Assembly (NCBI GenBank): GCA_963698265.1
Contig: CAVOQC010000001.1
Span: 558,001-622,000 of the forward strand
Source of the DNA: FEB-7 sp963698265
GTDB taxonomy: Bacteria; Pseudomonadota; Gammaproteobacteria; Burkholderiales; Usitatibacteraceae
Length of the DNA: 64,000 nucleotides
Reading direction: 5' to 3'
The notes under the pieces were generated by a model. That model was not told where the DNA came from. It was given only the letters and a program-made list of their open reading frames with translations, and ran no database searches. The position numbers and the translations under genes were made by a program. Positions 23,977-32,125 of the stretch are shown one piece after another; positions within the stretch are counted from its first letter, which is position 1; the number at the start of each line of letters is the position of its first letter.

Positions 23977-26004
23977 ATGCAGTCCACCCTCTCCCCGAAG
24001 CGCATGTCCTCCACCTCCGCCACGCCCAAAGACCTCGCCAACGCCATCCGCGCGCTCGCGATGGACGCCGTGCAGAAAGCCAACTCCGGCCACCCCGGCA
24101 TGCCCATGGGCATGGCCGAGATCGCCGAGGTGCTCTGGCGCCGCTTCCTGCGCCACAACCCGGCCAACCCCGCCTGGGCCGACCGCGACCGTTTCGTGCT
24201 CTCCAACGGCCACGGCTCGATGCTCCAGTACGCGTTGCTGCACCTCAGCGGCTACGCGCTCACCATCGACGATCTGAAGGCGTTCCGGCAGATGCACTCG
24301 AAGACCCCCGGCCACCCGGAGGTCGGCGTGACGCCCGGCGTGGAGACGACCACCGGGCCCCTCGGCCAGGGGCTCGCCAACGCCGTGGGCATGGCGCTCT
24401 CGGAACGGCTGCTCGCCGCGGAGTTCAACCGCGCCGGGCACACGGTCGTCGACCACCACACCTACGTCTTCGTGGGCGACGGCTGCCTGATGGAGGGCAT
24501 ATCGCACGAGGCGTGTTCGCTCGCCGGCACGCTCGAGCTGGGCAAGCTGATCGTCCTCTACGACGACAACGGCATCTCCATCGACGGCAAGGTCGAGGGG
24601 TGGTTTCGCGACAACACGCCGATGCGCTTCGCGGCCTACGGCTGGCACGTGATCCCGAACGTCGACGGGCACGACCCGAAGGCGGTCGAGGGCGCCATCG
24701 CCGAAGCCCGCGCCGATGCCTCCCGGCCGACGCTCATCTGCTGCAAGACCGTCATCGGCAAGGGCTCGCCCAACAAGCAGGGCACGGACGGCGTGCACGG
24801 GGCGGCGCTGGGCGAGAAGGAAGTGGCGGCCACGCGCGAGGCCATCGGCTGGGCGCACCCGCCCTTCGAGATCCCCGCGCCCGTCTACGAGGCGTGGGAC
24901 CAGCGCACGCGCGGCGCCGGGCTCGAGAACGAGTGGAACGCGCGCTTCGGCGCCTATGCGAAGGCGCATCCCGACCTCGCGAAGGAGTTCCGCCGCCGCA
25001 TGGCGGGCGACCTGCCTCCCAACTGGGGCGAAGTCGTGGCCGACATGGTCGCGAAGGCCGCCGAGAAGGGCGAGTCGATCGCCACGCGCAAGGCCTCCCA
25101 GGTCGCCATCGAGGCGATCGCGCCGCACCTGCCCGGCTTCCTCGGCGGCTCCGCGGACCTCACGGGCTCCAACCTCACCAACTGGTCGGGCTCGAAGGCG
25201 GTCACGGCAACCGGCGCCGGCAACTACGTGAACTACGGCGTGCGCGAGTTCGGCATGGCCGCGATCGGCAACGGCGTGGCGCTGCACGGCGGGTTCATCC
25301 CGTACTCCGGCACCTTCCTCACCTTCAGCGACTACTCGCGGAATGCGCTCCGCATGGCCGCGCTCATGAAGACGCGCAACCTCTTCGTCTTCACGCACGA
25401 TTCCATCGGCCTCGGCGAGGACGGCCCCACGCACCAGGCCGTGGAACACGTCTCGAGCCTTCGCCTGATCCCGAATCTGGACCTCTGGCGCCCCTGCGAC
25501 ACCGTCGAGACCGCGGTCGCCTGGGCGGCAGCCATCGAGCGGGCGAACGGGCCGAGCGCCTTTGCGCTGTCGCGCCAGAACGTGCCCTTCGTGAAGCGCA
25601 CGCCCGAGCAGGTCGCGGCGATCCGTCGCGGCGGCTACGTGCTCTCCGAGGCCGCGGGAGCCCCCAAGGCGGCGATTCTGGCCACCGGGTCCGAGGTATC
25701 GCTCGCGCTCGCCGCGCAGAAGACGCTTTCGGATGCGGGCATCGCGGTGCGCGTGGTCTCCATGCCCAGCACCAGCGTCTTCGACCGGCAGGACGCCGCG
25801 TGGAAGGCCTCCGTCCTGCCCAAGGGCCTGCCGCGCGTCTCCGTGGAGGCCGGCGTGACCGACTTCTGGCGCAAGTACGTGGGACTCGAGGGCGCGGCGA
25901 TCGGTGTCGACGCCTTCGGGGAATCGGCGCCGGCCGGCGTCGTCTACCAGCACTTCGGCGTAGACGCCGACCACGTCGTCGCGGCGGTGAAGTCGCTCCT
26001 CTAG
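23977..26004 (+). CDS. tkt: Transketolase
   Basis: Transketolase moves two-carbon units between sugar phosphates using thiamine diphosphate and connects the Calvin and pentose phosphate pathways. The protein is about 675 residues. It shows SGHPGMPMGMAE near the N-terminus, the cofactor motif GDGCLMEGISHEA ending at DDNGIS, and the pyrimidine-binding region VREFGMAAIGNG. The start is uncertain: ATGs at 23953, 23977 and 24004 are all in frame. The one at 23977 was chosen because TTGGAT precedes it at ribosome-site distance, while 24004 fits the E. coli length best. Confidence 0.95.
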   Translation: MQSTLSPKRMSSTSATPKDLANAIRALAMDAVQKANSGHPGMPMGMAEIAEVLWRRFLRHNPANPAWADRDRFVLSNGHGSMLQYALLHLSGYALTIDDLKAFRQMHSKTPGHPEVGVTPGVETTTGPLGQGLANAVGMALSERLLAAEFNRAGHTVVDHHTYVFVGDGCLMEGISHEACSLAGTLELGKLIVLYDDNGISIDGKVEGWFRDNTPMRFAAYGWHVIPNVDGHDPKAVEGAIAEARADASRPTLICCKTVIGKGSPNKQGTDGVHGAALGEKEVAATREAIGWAHPPFEIPAPVYEAWDQRTRGAGLENEWNARFGAYAKAHPDLAKEFRRRMAGDLPPNWGEVVADMVAKAAEKGESIATRKASQVAIEAIAPHLPGFLGGSADLTGSNLTNWSGSKAVTATGAGNYVNYGVREFGMAAIGNGVALHGGFIPYSGTFLTFSDYSRNALRMAALMKTRNLFVFTHDSIGLGEDGPTHQAVEHVSSLRLIPNLDLWRPCDTVETAVAWAAAIERANGPSAFALSRQNVPFVKRTPEQVAAIRRGGYVLSEAAGAPKAAILATGSEVSLALAAQKTLSDAGIAVRVVSMPSTSVFDRQDAAWKASVLPKGLPRVSVEAGVTDFWRKYVGLEGAAIGVDAFGESAPAGVVYQHFGVDADHVVAAVKSLL

Positions 26005-26042
26005 CTCGCTCGCCGCGAACTTGTCCCGCATCAAGTCGTCGC

Positions 26043-26066
26043 ACCCCTATGGGCTAAAATAGGGGT
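26043..26066 (+). promoter_or_regulatory. Hairpin and candidate -10 upstream of gap
   Basis: ACCCCTAT (26043-26050) and ATAGGGGT (26059-26066) form a perfect 8-bp inverted repeat. The sequence TAAAAT (26055-26060) lies across its loop and right arm and could serve as the -10 of a gap promoter. A weak -35 means this is tentative; the palindrome could also be an operator. Confidence 0.4.
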
Positions 26067-26098
26067 TCCCCCGCTTATTTCCCGCACCGGAGACCCAC

Positions 26099-27112
26099 AT
26101 GAGCATCCGCGTCGCCATCAATGGCTATGGCCGCATCGGCCGCAACATCGTCCGCGCACATTACGAGGACGGAAAGAAACACGACATCGTGATCGTCGCG
26201 GTGAACGACCTCGGCAACGCCGAGACGAACGCCCACCTCACGCGCTACGACACGGCGCACGGTAAGTTCCCCGGGACGGTGACCGTCGACGGCGACCACA
26301 TGGTGGTCAACGGCGACCGCATCCGCGTGCTCGCCACGCGCGACCCCTCGCAGCTTCCCTGGGGCGAGATGAAGGTCGACGTCGTGCTCGAGTGCACCGG
26401 CCTCTTCAACTCCAAGGAAAAGGCCTCCGCGCACCTCAAGGCGGGCGCGAAGAAGGTCATTCTCTCCGCCCCCGGTGGCAAGGACGTCGACGCGACCGTC
26501 GTCTACGGCGTGAACCACGCCGTGCTCAAGGCTTCCCACACCGTGATCTCCAACGCCTCGTGCACGACCAACTGCCTGGCGCCCCTGGTGAAGCCCCTGC
26601 ACGAGAAGATCGGCCTGGTGAACGGCCTGATGACCACCGTGCACGCCTACACCAACGACCAGGTGCTCACCGACGTCTACCACGAGGACCTGCGCCGTGC
26701 GCGCTCGGCCACGATGTCGATGATCCCGACCAAGACGGGTGCGGCCTCCGCCGTGGGCCTGGTCATGCCGGAGCTGAACGGCAAGCTCGACGGCTACGCG
26801 ATCCGCGTGCCGACGATCAACGTCTCCCTCGTGGATCTCTCCTTCGTCGCCGCGCGCGACACGACCGTGGAGGAGGTGAACAAGATCATGCTTGAGGCGA
26901 GCGAGTCCGCGGCGTTGAAGGGCATCCTCAACTACAACAAGGGCCCGCTGGTGTCCGTGGACTTCAACCACGACCCGGCCTCTTCCACGTTCGACTCGAC
27001 GCTCACCAAGGTGTCGGGGCGGCTGGTGAAGGTGAGCTCCTGGTACGACAACGAATGGGGCTTCTCCAACCGCATGCTGGACACCACCGTCGCCTTCATG
27101 GCGGCGAAGTAG
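26099..27112 (+). CDS. gap: Glyceraldehyde-3-phosphate dehydrogenase, type I
   Basis: GAPDH interconverts 1,3-bisphosphoglycerate and glyceraldehyde 3-phosphate; in this cluster it serves the reductive step of the Calvin cycle as well as glycolysis. The 337 residues include the dinucleotide fold INGYGRIGRNIVR, the catalytic Cys in SNASCTTNCL (Cys155) with its His partner in the MTTVHAYTNDQ segment, and the C-terminal WYDNEWGFSNRM. CGGAGA precedes the ATG. Cofactor choice (NAD or NADP) cannot be fixed from this alone. Confidence 0.97.
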   Translation: MSIRVAINGYGRIGRNIVRAHYEDGKKHDIVIVAVNDLGNAETNAHLTRYDTAHGKFPGTVTVDGDHMVVNGDRIRVLATRDPSQLPWGEMKVDVVLECTGLFNSKEKASAHLKAGAKKVILSAPGGKDVDATVVYGVNHAVLKASHTVISNASCTTNCLAPLVKPLHEKIGLVNGLMTTVHAYTNDQVLTDVYHEDLRRARSATMSMIPTKTGAASAVGLVMPELNGKLDGYAIRVPTINVSLVDLSFVAARDTTVEEVNKIMLEASESAALKGILNYNKGPLVSVDFNHDPASSTFDSTLTKVSGRLVKVSSWYDNEWGFSNRMLDTTVAFMAAK

Positions 27113-27210
27113 CGCCCGCTTCCCGGCCCGCCCGCGCCGCCATGGCGCGGGCGCCTGGAATTGCATCCCCTCCCCACCCGACCGCCGCTTTCTTCGGGAA
27201 GAACCAGACC

Positions 27211-28392
27211 ATGAATGTCTTGAAGCTCGCAGACCTGGATCTCAAGGGCAAGCGCGTCTTCATCCGCGCCGACCTCAACGTGCCGCAGGCAGGCGACGGC
27301 GCGATCACCGACGACACGCGCATCCGCGCCTCGGTGCCCGGCATCCGCATGGCGCTCGACAAGGGCGCGGCGGTGATGGTGACCTCGCACCTCGGCCGGC
27401 CCAAGGAAGGCGCGTTCACCGAGGCCGATTCGCTCGCCCCCGTGGCGAAGCGCCTGGCCGAACTCCTGGGCCGCGACGTGCCGCTCGTGCGCGACTGGGT
27501 CGACGGCGTGAAGGTCGAGCCCGGGCAGGTGGTGCTCCTCGAGAATTGCCGCGTGAACAAGGGCGAGAAGAAGAACGACGAGGCGCTCGCCCGCAAGATG
27601 GCCGCGCTCTGCGACGTCTTCGCGAACGACGCCTTCGGCACCGCGCATCGCGCCGAGGCCACCACCCACGGGATCGCGAAGTTCGCCAAGGTGGCCTGCG
27701 CCGGGCCCTTGCTCGCCGCGGAACTCGACGCACTGGGCCGCGCGCTCGCGAACCCGAAGCGCCCGCTGGTGGCGATCGTGGCGGGCTCCAAGGTCTCCAC
27801 CAAGGTCACGATCCTGAAGAGCCTCGCCGCCAAGGTCGACCAGTTGATCGTGGGCGGGGGCATCGCCAACACCTTCCTGCTGGCCGCGGGCCTGCCCATC
27901 GGCAAGTCGCTCTGCGAAGCCGACCTCGCCCCCGAGGCGAAGGAGATCCTCGTCATGATGGAGGCGCGCGGTGCCGGCGTGCCCATCCCCACCGATGCCG
28001 TGTGCGCCAAGGCGTTCGCCGCGGATTCCCCGGCCTCCGTGAAGGAGGCCAAGGACGTGGCCGACGACGACCTTATCCTCGACATCGGCCCGCAGACCGC
28101 GAAGCGCTACGCGGAGATCCTCAAGGCGGCCGGCACCATCGTCTGGAACGGGCCTGTCGGCGTGTTCGAGTTCGACCAGTTCGGCGGCGGCACGAAGACC
28201 GTCGCCGAAGCCATCGCCGCCTCGCCCGCTTTTTCCATCGCCGGGGGCGGCGACACCCTCGCGGCGATCGCGAAGTACGGGGTGACGGAGAAGATCGGGT
28301 ACATTTCCACGGGTGGCGGCGCGTTCCTCGAGTTCCTCGAGGGCAAGGTGCTGCCGGCGGTGGAGATGCTCGAGTCGCGGGCCGGCGGATAG
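27211..28392 (+). CDS. pgk: Phosphoglycerate kinase
   Basis: Pgk phosphorylates 3-phosphoglycerate with ATP, the first step after RuBisCO in carbon reduction. The 393-residue protein has the N-terminal substrate loop VFIRADLNVPQ, the SHLGRPKE segment, LLENCRVNKGEKKN, the hinge, and the nucleotide-binding VVAGSKVSTK-like and GGGDTLAAI motifs. The Arg in the usual LENVRF position is replaced by CRV here, an ordinary family variation. The ATG at 27211 gives normal length. The 98 bp after gap contain a GCCCGCGCC/GGCGCGGGC hairpin (27130-27152) with no T run. Confidence 0.97.
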   Translation: MNVLKLADLDLKGKRVFIRADLNVPQAGDGAITDDTRIRASVPGIRMALDKGAAVMVTSHLGRPKEGAFTEADSLAPVAKRLAELLGRDVPLVRDWVDGVKVEPGQVVLLENCRVNKGEKKNDEALARKMAALCDVFANDAFGTAHRAEATTHGIAKFAKVACAGPLLAAELDALGRALANPKRPLVAIVAGSKVSTKVTILKSLAAKVDQLIVGGGIANTFLLAAGLPIGKSLCEADLAPEAKEILVMMEARGAGVPIPTDAVCAKAFAADSPASVKEAKDVADDDLILDIGPQTAKRYAEILKAAGTIVWNGPVGVFEFDQFGGGTKTVAEAIAASPAFSIAGGGDTLAAIAKYGVTEKIGYISTGGGAFLEFLEGKVLPAVEMLESRAGG

Positions 28393-28448
28393 CGCCGGCT
28401 TTCGCCGCGGGGTAGCGCCGAAACCAACAACGAAGGAGACCCCGGAAG

Positions 28449-29879
28449 ATGCGAAGCACCAAGATCGTGGCCACGCTCGGGCCCGCCTCGAGCGATCCGG
28501 CCGTGCTCGAGCGCATGATTCGCGCCGGCGTCGACGTGGTGCGGCTCAATTTCTCCCACGGCTCGTCGGCCGACCACGAGGCGCGGGCAGAGCTGGTGCG
28601 CGACACCGGGGCGCGGGTCGGGCGGACCGTGGGCATCATGGCCGACCTCCAGGGCCCGAAGATCCGCGTCGGCAAGTTCAAGGACGGCAAGATCGCGCTG
28701 CGCCCGGGCGACCCCTTCATCCTCGACGCGACCTGCCCGATGGGGGACGAGGGCCGCGTCGGGCTCGACTACAAGGAGCTGCCGCGCGACGTGAAGTCGG
28801 GCGATGTGCTGCTCCTGGACGACGGCAAGATCGTCCTGGACGTGCGCGAAGTGCGCGGCTCCGAGATCCACACCGTCACGCGGCACGGCGGCGCGCTGTC
28901 CAACAACAAGGGCATCAACCGCCAGGGCGGCGGCCTCACCGCGCCCGCGCTCACGCCGAAGGACATCGAGGACATCCGCACCGCGGCGCGCCTGAAGGTC
29001 GACTACCTCGCGGTATCGTTCCCGAAGAGCGCCGCCGACATGTACATGGCCCAGGAGCTCCTGCGCGCCAGCGGCGGCCACGCGCTCCTCATCGCGAAGA
29101 TCGAGCGCGCCGAGGCGATCCCCGCCCTCGAGGAGATCATGCGCGCCTGCGACGGGATCATGGTCGCGCGCGGCGACCTCGCGGTGGAGGTGGGTGATGC
29201 CTCCGTGCCCGCGCTGCAGAAGCGCATGATCCGGCAGGCGCGGGAGCTCAACAAGATCACCATCACCGCGACCCAGATGATGGAGTCGATGATCTCCTCG
29301 CCCGTGCCCACGCGCGCGGAGGTCTCCGACGTCGCCAACGCCGTCCTCGACGGGACGGATGCGGTCATGCTCTCGGCCGAGAGCGCCTCGGGCCAGTACC
29401 CGGTGGAGGCGATCGAGTCCATGAGCCGCATCTGCATCGAGGCCGAGAAATCGCAGACGGTGAGCCTCGACAAGGACTTCCTGGACCGCATCTTCCAGCG
29501 AGTCGACCAGTCCATCGCCATGGCCGCGCTCTTCACCGCCTTCCATTTGAAGGTGACGGCGATCGCCTCCCTCACGGAATCGGGGTCCACCGCGCTCTGG
29601 ATGAGCCGCCTCAACTGCGGCGTGCCCATCTACGCCCTCACCTCGCAGACCGCGACGCGCTACCGCACGACCCTCTTCCGCGGCGTCTTCCCGCTCATCG
29701 TGCGCTATATCGGCCACGACCGGGAGGAACTCCTCGCGGAGGCCGAGTCGGTGCTGGTGAAGAGCGGGGCTGCGAAGGAAGGCGACCTGATCGTCCTCAC
29801 CATCGGAGAACCCATCGGCAAGTCGGGCGGCACCAACACGATGAAGATCGTGCGTGTGGGAGAGCACCGGCAGGGCTGA
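28449..29879 (+). CDS. pyk: Pyruvate kinase
   Basis: Pyruvate kinase converts phosphoenolpyruvate and ADP to pyruvate and ATP, the exit from the triose phosphate pool toward central metabolism. The 476-residue protein carries VVRLNFSHGS, MADLQGPKIRVG, the catalytic Lys in LLIAKIERAEAI, the metal-binding MVARGDLAVEV and ATQMMESM. The C-terminal allosteric domain is complete. GGAGACCCCGGAAG precedes the ATG. It ends the long plus-strand run begun at cbbQ; the next genes are on the other strand. Confidence 0.97.
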   Translation: MRSTKIVATLGPASSDPAVLERMIRAGVDVVRLNFSHGSSADHEARAELVRDTGARVGRTVGIMADLQGPKIRVGKFKDGKIALRPGDPFILDATCPMGDEGRVGLDYKELPRDVKSGDVLLLDDGKIVLDVREVRGSEIHTVTRHGGALSNNKGINRQGGGLTAPALTPKDIEDIRTAARLKVDYLAVSFPKSAADMYMAQELLRASGGHALLIAKIERAEAIPALEEIMRACDGIMVARGDLAVEVGDASVPALQKRMIRQARELNKITITATQMMESMISSPVPTRAEVSDVANAVLDGTDAVMLSAESASGQYPVEAIESMSRICIEAEKSQTVSLDKDFLDRIFQRVDQSIAMAALFTAFHLKVTAIASLTESGSTALWMSRLNCGVPIYALTSQTATRYRTTLFRGVFPLIVRYIGHDREELLAEAESVLVKSGAAKEGDLIVLTIGEPIGKSGGTNTMKIVRVGEHRQG

Positions 29880-29909
29880 CCCGCGACAGCCGGCGCCACC
29901 CGCGCCGGG

Positions 29910-30215
29910 TCACTGGTTCACGACGATGCCCTGGATGCGCCTGTACGCCTCGCACCAGTCGTTCCCGCGCTCGCGCCCGTAGGCGAGCGCCTTCTCCGCC
30001 TTCTCCAGGAGTTCCGCATGGCGCCTGCGATGGCTCTCGGCGGTGCCGGGTGGCGTGGCCCGCATGGTGGCGAGCATCTCCTCGCTCGCCTTCCGGCATT
30101 TCGGCTCGAGCTCCGCCCGGCACTTCGGGTCCGACAGGTCGCGGCAGGATTCGGCGTGCGCTGGGCCGGCGAGCGCGGCGATGGCAACGGCGGTGATGGC
30201 GGCGATGGTGCGCAT
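29910..30215 (-). CDS. Small secreted protein of unknown function
   Basis: I do not recognise this 101-residue protein. It starts with a clear signal peptide (MRTIAAITAVAIAALAGPAHA) with a typical AxA cleavage site. The mature part is charged and probably helical, with four Cys (in ESCRDLSDPKCRAELEPKC and DWCEAY) that could form two disulfides in the periplasm. AGGGAGA precedes the ATG at 30215. It starts 2 bp after the stop of the propeller gene, so the two are very likely one operon and may act together outside the cytoplasm (inference). Confidence 0.7.
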   Translation of the reverse strand: MRTIAAITAVAIAALAGPAHAESCRDLSDPKCRAELEPKCRKASEEMLATMRATPPGTAESHRRRHAELLEKAEKALAYGRERGNDWCEAYRRIQGIVVNQ

Positions 30216-30217
30216 GG

Positions 30218-31990
30218 TCAGTCTCCCTGCTGGATTGGACGGTGGGTGAACCAGGCGAAGAAGACGGTGCCGTCGGGTCGCCGGTCGACGAACCAGCCTT
30301 CCCCGGAGCGCGCCTGGCCGCCCCACCACTGCCCGTTCACCCAGCTGAGGTCGACGTGCTCTACGCCCCGCTCGCGGCAGCGCGCCGCGCTTTCGTCATC
30401 GAAAAAGCGGACCACCTCGTACGCCCCCGCGCCGAACCCGGCCGAGTCCGCTCCGGTGGAATCCCACGAGAAGGTTCCCGACGAGCATCCCGTGAACTCG
30501 ATCGCGATCCTTCCCCAGCGCCTGATCGCGAGTCGATCGAATGCGATGCCCGGCCCGAAGGAAGCGCCCGTCGCGGTATAGGCATTGCCGAGGACCAGCG
30601 AGCGGCCTTGCATCACGGCATCTCCCACCACCCAGAACTGCGTCCCCGCGTGCGCCGGCACCGCGCCCGGCGTGAGTTCCGCGGAGGGCCGATGGGTGAA
30701 CCAGGCGAAGAAGGTCGTGCCGTCGGACCGGCGGTGCAGGAAGAGGCCCTCGCCCGCGCGCGCCTGCCCGCCCCACCACTGCCCGTTCACCCAGCTCTTG
30801 TCCGCGGCGTCGATACCCTGCTCCTCGCAGCGCTGCGTGGCCTCGTTCGTGAAGAAGCGCTCGATGTCGTAGGCGCCCGTGCCGTAGTTCGCGCTGTCGG
30901 AGCCGGTCGCGTTCCACGAGAAGCGCGCCTTCGTGCAAGAGAGGAGCTCGATCCTCGCCGAGCCCCAGCGGCGAATGGCGAGGTCCTTGAAGTCCAGCCC
31001 GGGCCCGAACTCGCTTCCCGAGGCCGTGTACACCGTGCCGAGGTCGAGGACCCGGCCCTGGAATGCCGCATCGCCCACCACCCAGAACTGCGTGCCGACT
31101 TGCGCCGCGTCCACGGTGTCGGCCTTCGCGATCACGGCGACGAACACCGGCCCCGAGATGCCTCCTGCGCCCGGCTCCACCACGGTCGCGAGCGTCTGCC
31201 CCGTGGCGGGGTCGATCTTCACCACGCGGTTGCCGTCCACCACCAGCAGGTTGCCGTCGGGCGCGTAGTCAATTCCCGTCGGGCGCGCGAGCCCGCCGCG
31301 CAGGGCGGTGACCGCGCCGCTCGCGAGATTCCAGCGCAGGAGCTGGCCCGAGCCCTCCGCGGTGATGAACAGGTGCTCCCCGTCGCGCGCCGGAAGCAGC
31401 CCGCGCGTGTTGCGGATGCCCCCCGTGCGCGGGGCCACGGCGACGGACGCGAGGCCCGTTCCCGGGTCCCACTTCACCACGCTGCTGGAATCGTAGCCGG
31501 GCACGTACAGGTTGCCGTCGGGGCCGAAGACAAGGCCGTTGTCCGGCCCGCCCAGCCCGGCTGCCCGGAACGGGACGACCGTGCCTTCGAGCGTTCCGTC
31601 GCGACGGTAGCGACGCACGTCGTGGCTGCCGTAGCCGCCCACGTAGGCGCGACCCTCGCGATCGAACGCGAGCCCCGTGGGTCCCGTGGGACCCGTGCGC
31701 GCGAACTCTCCCGCGTACTCGAGGGTGTCGTTGCGGTACTTGTGGATGGTGGCGGTCTCTTCGCTGATCACGTAGATGAAACCGTCGGGACCGCGGCGGA
31801 TCGACTGCGCGCCCACGATGCGCTCGCGGCCGTCCAGGTCGCGAAGGTAGGCGCCGGTGCACGCGTCGAACACGTGGACCGTGGAGAAGTAGCCGCTCAC
31901 GAAAAGTCGCGAGGCGCAGGGCGCCTGGGCGACGGCCGTCGTCGAAACGAGGGCCAGGGCGGCAAGAAGGGAAAGCAGTTGGCGGGTCAT
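30218..31990 (-). CDS. Secreted beta-propeller protein with tryptophan-rich C-terminal repeats
   Basis: This 590-residue protein has a signal peptide (about 1-22), an NHL/SMP-30-like propeller (about 30-295, with repeated GPDGFIYVIS, GLAFDREGRAYVGGYG and YAPDGNLLVVDGN strands), and a repetitive C-terminal region. That region has a half unit (about 301-398), a full ~150-residue unit (399-548) and another half (549-590). Each full unit contains SWVNGQWWGGQAR, FFAWFTHRP, QFWVVGDA and FSWDSTG-type segments. A related unit ends the protease at 54410-56185. The function is unknown; binding or sensing outside the cell is a guess. The ATG at 31990 has GGAG 8 nt upstream, and a much longer open frame upstream is spurious. 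Confidence 0.82.
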   Translation of the reverse strand: MTRQLLSLLAALALVSTTAVAQAPCASRLFVSGYFSTVHVFDACTGAYLRDLDGRERIVGAQSIRRGPDGFIYVISEETATIHKYRNDTLEYAGEFARTGPTGPTGLAFDREGRAYVGGYGSHDVRRYRRDGTLEGTVVPFRAAGLGGPDNGLVFGPDGNLYVPGYDSSSVVKWDPGTGLASVAVAPRTGGIRNTRGLLPARDGEHLFITAEGSGQLLRWNLASGAVTALRGGLARPTGIDYAPDGNLLVVDGNRVVKIDPATGQTLATVVEPGAGGISGPVFVAVIAKADTVDAAQVGTQFWVVGDAAFQGRVLDLGTVYTASGSEFGPGLDFKDLAIRRWGSARIELLSCTKARFSWNATGSDSANYGTGAYDIERFFTNEATQRCEEQGIDAADKSWVNGQWWGGQARAGEGLFLHRRSDGTTFFAWFTHRPSAELTPGAVPAHAGTQFWVVGDAVMQGRSLVLGNAYTATGASFGPGIAFDRLAIRRWGRIAIEFTGCSSGTFSWDSTGADSAGFGAGAYEVVRFFDDESAARCRERGVEHVDLSWVNGQWWGGQARSGEGWFVDRRPDGTVFFAWFTHRPIQQGD

Positions 31991-32113
31991 CGAGGGCTCC
32001 GGAGGATCAGGCGACCCTGCACGATGGCCGCGTTGCCACCCGCCCACCCGGCAAAAAACCTCCGATTTTCTTCCGATCCACCTCCCGGCTCCGGCCGCGG
32101 CCGGCCGAGGCAC

Positions 32114-32119
32114 TAGAAT
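32114..32119 (+). promoter_or_regulatory. -10 box of the winged-helix regulator gene (probably leaderless)
   Basis: TAGAAT lies six bases before the ATG at 32126, with no ribosome site between them. Transcription would start at or next to the A of the start codon. Confidence 0.5.
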
Positions 32120-32125
32120 CGCGCC

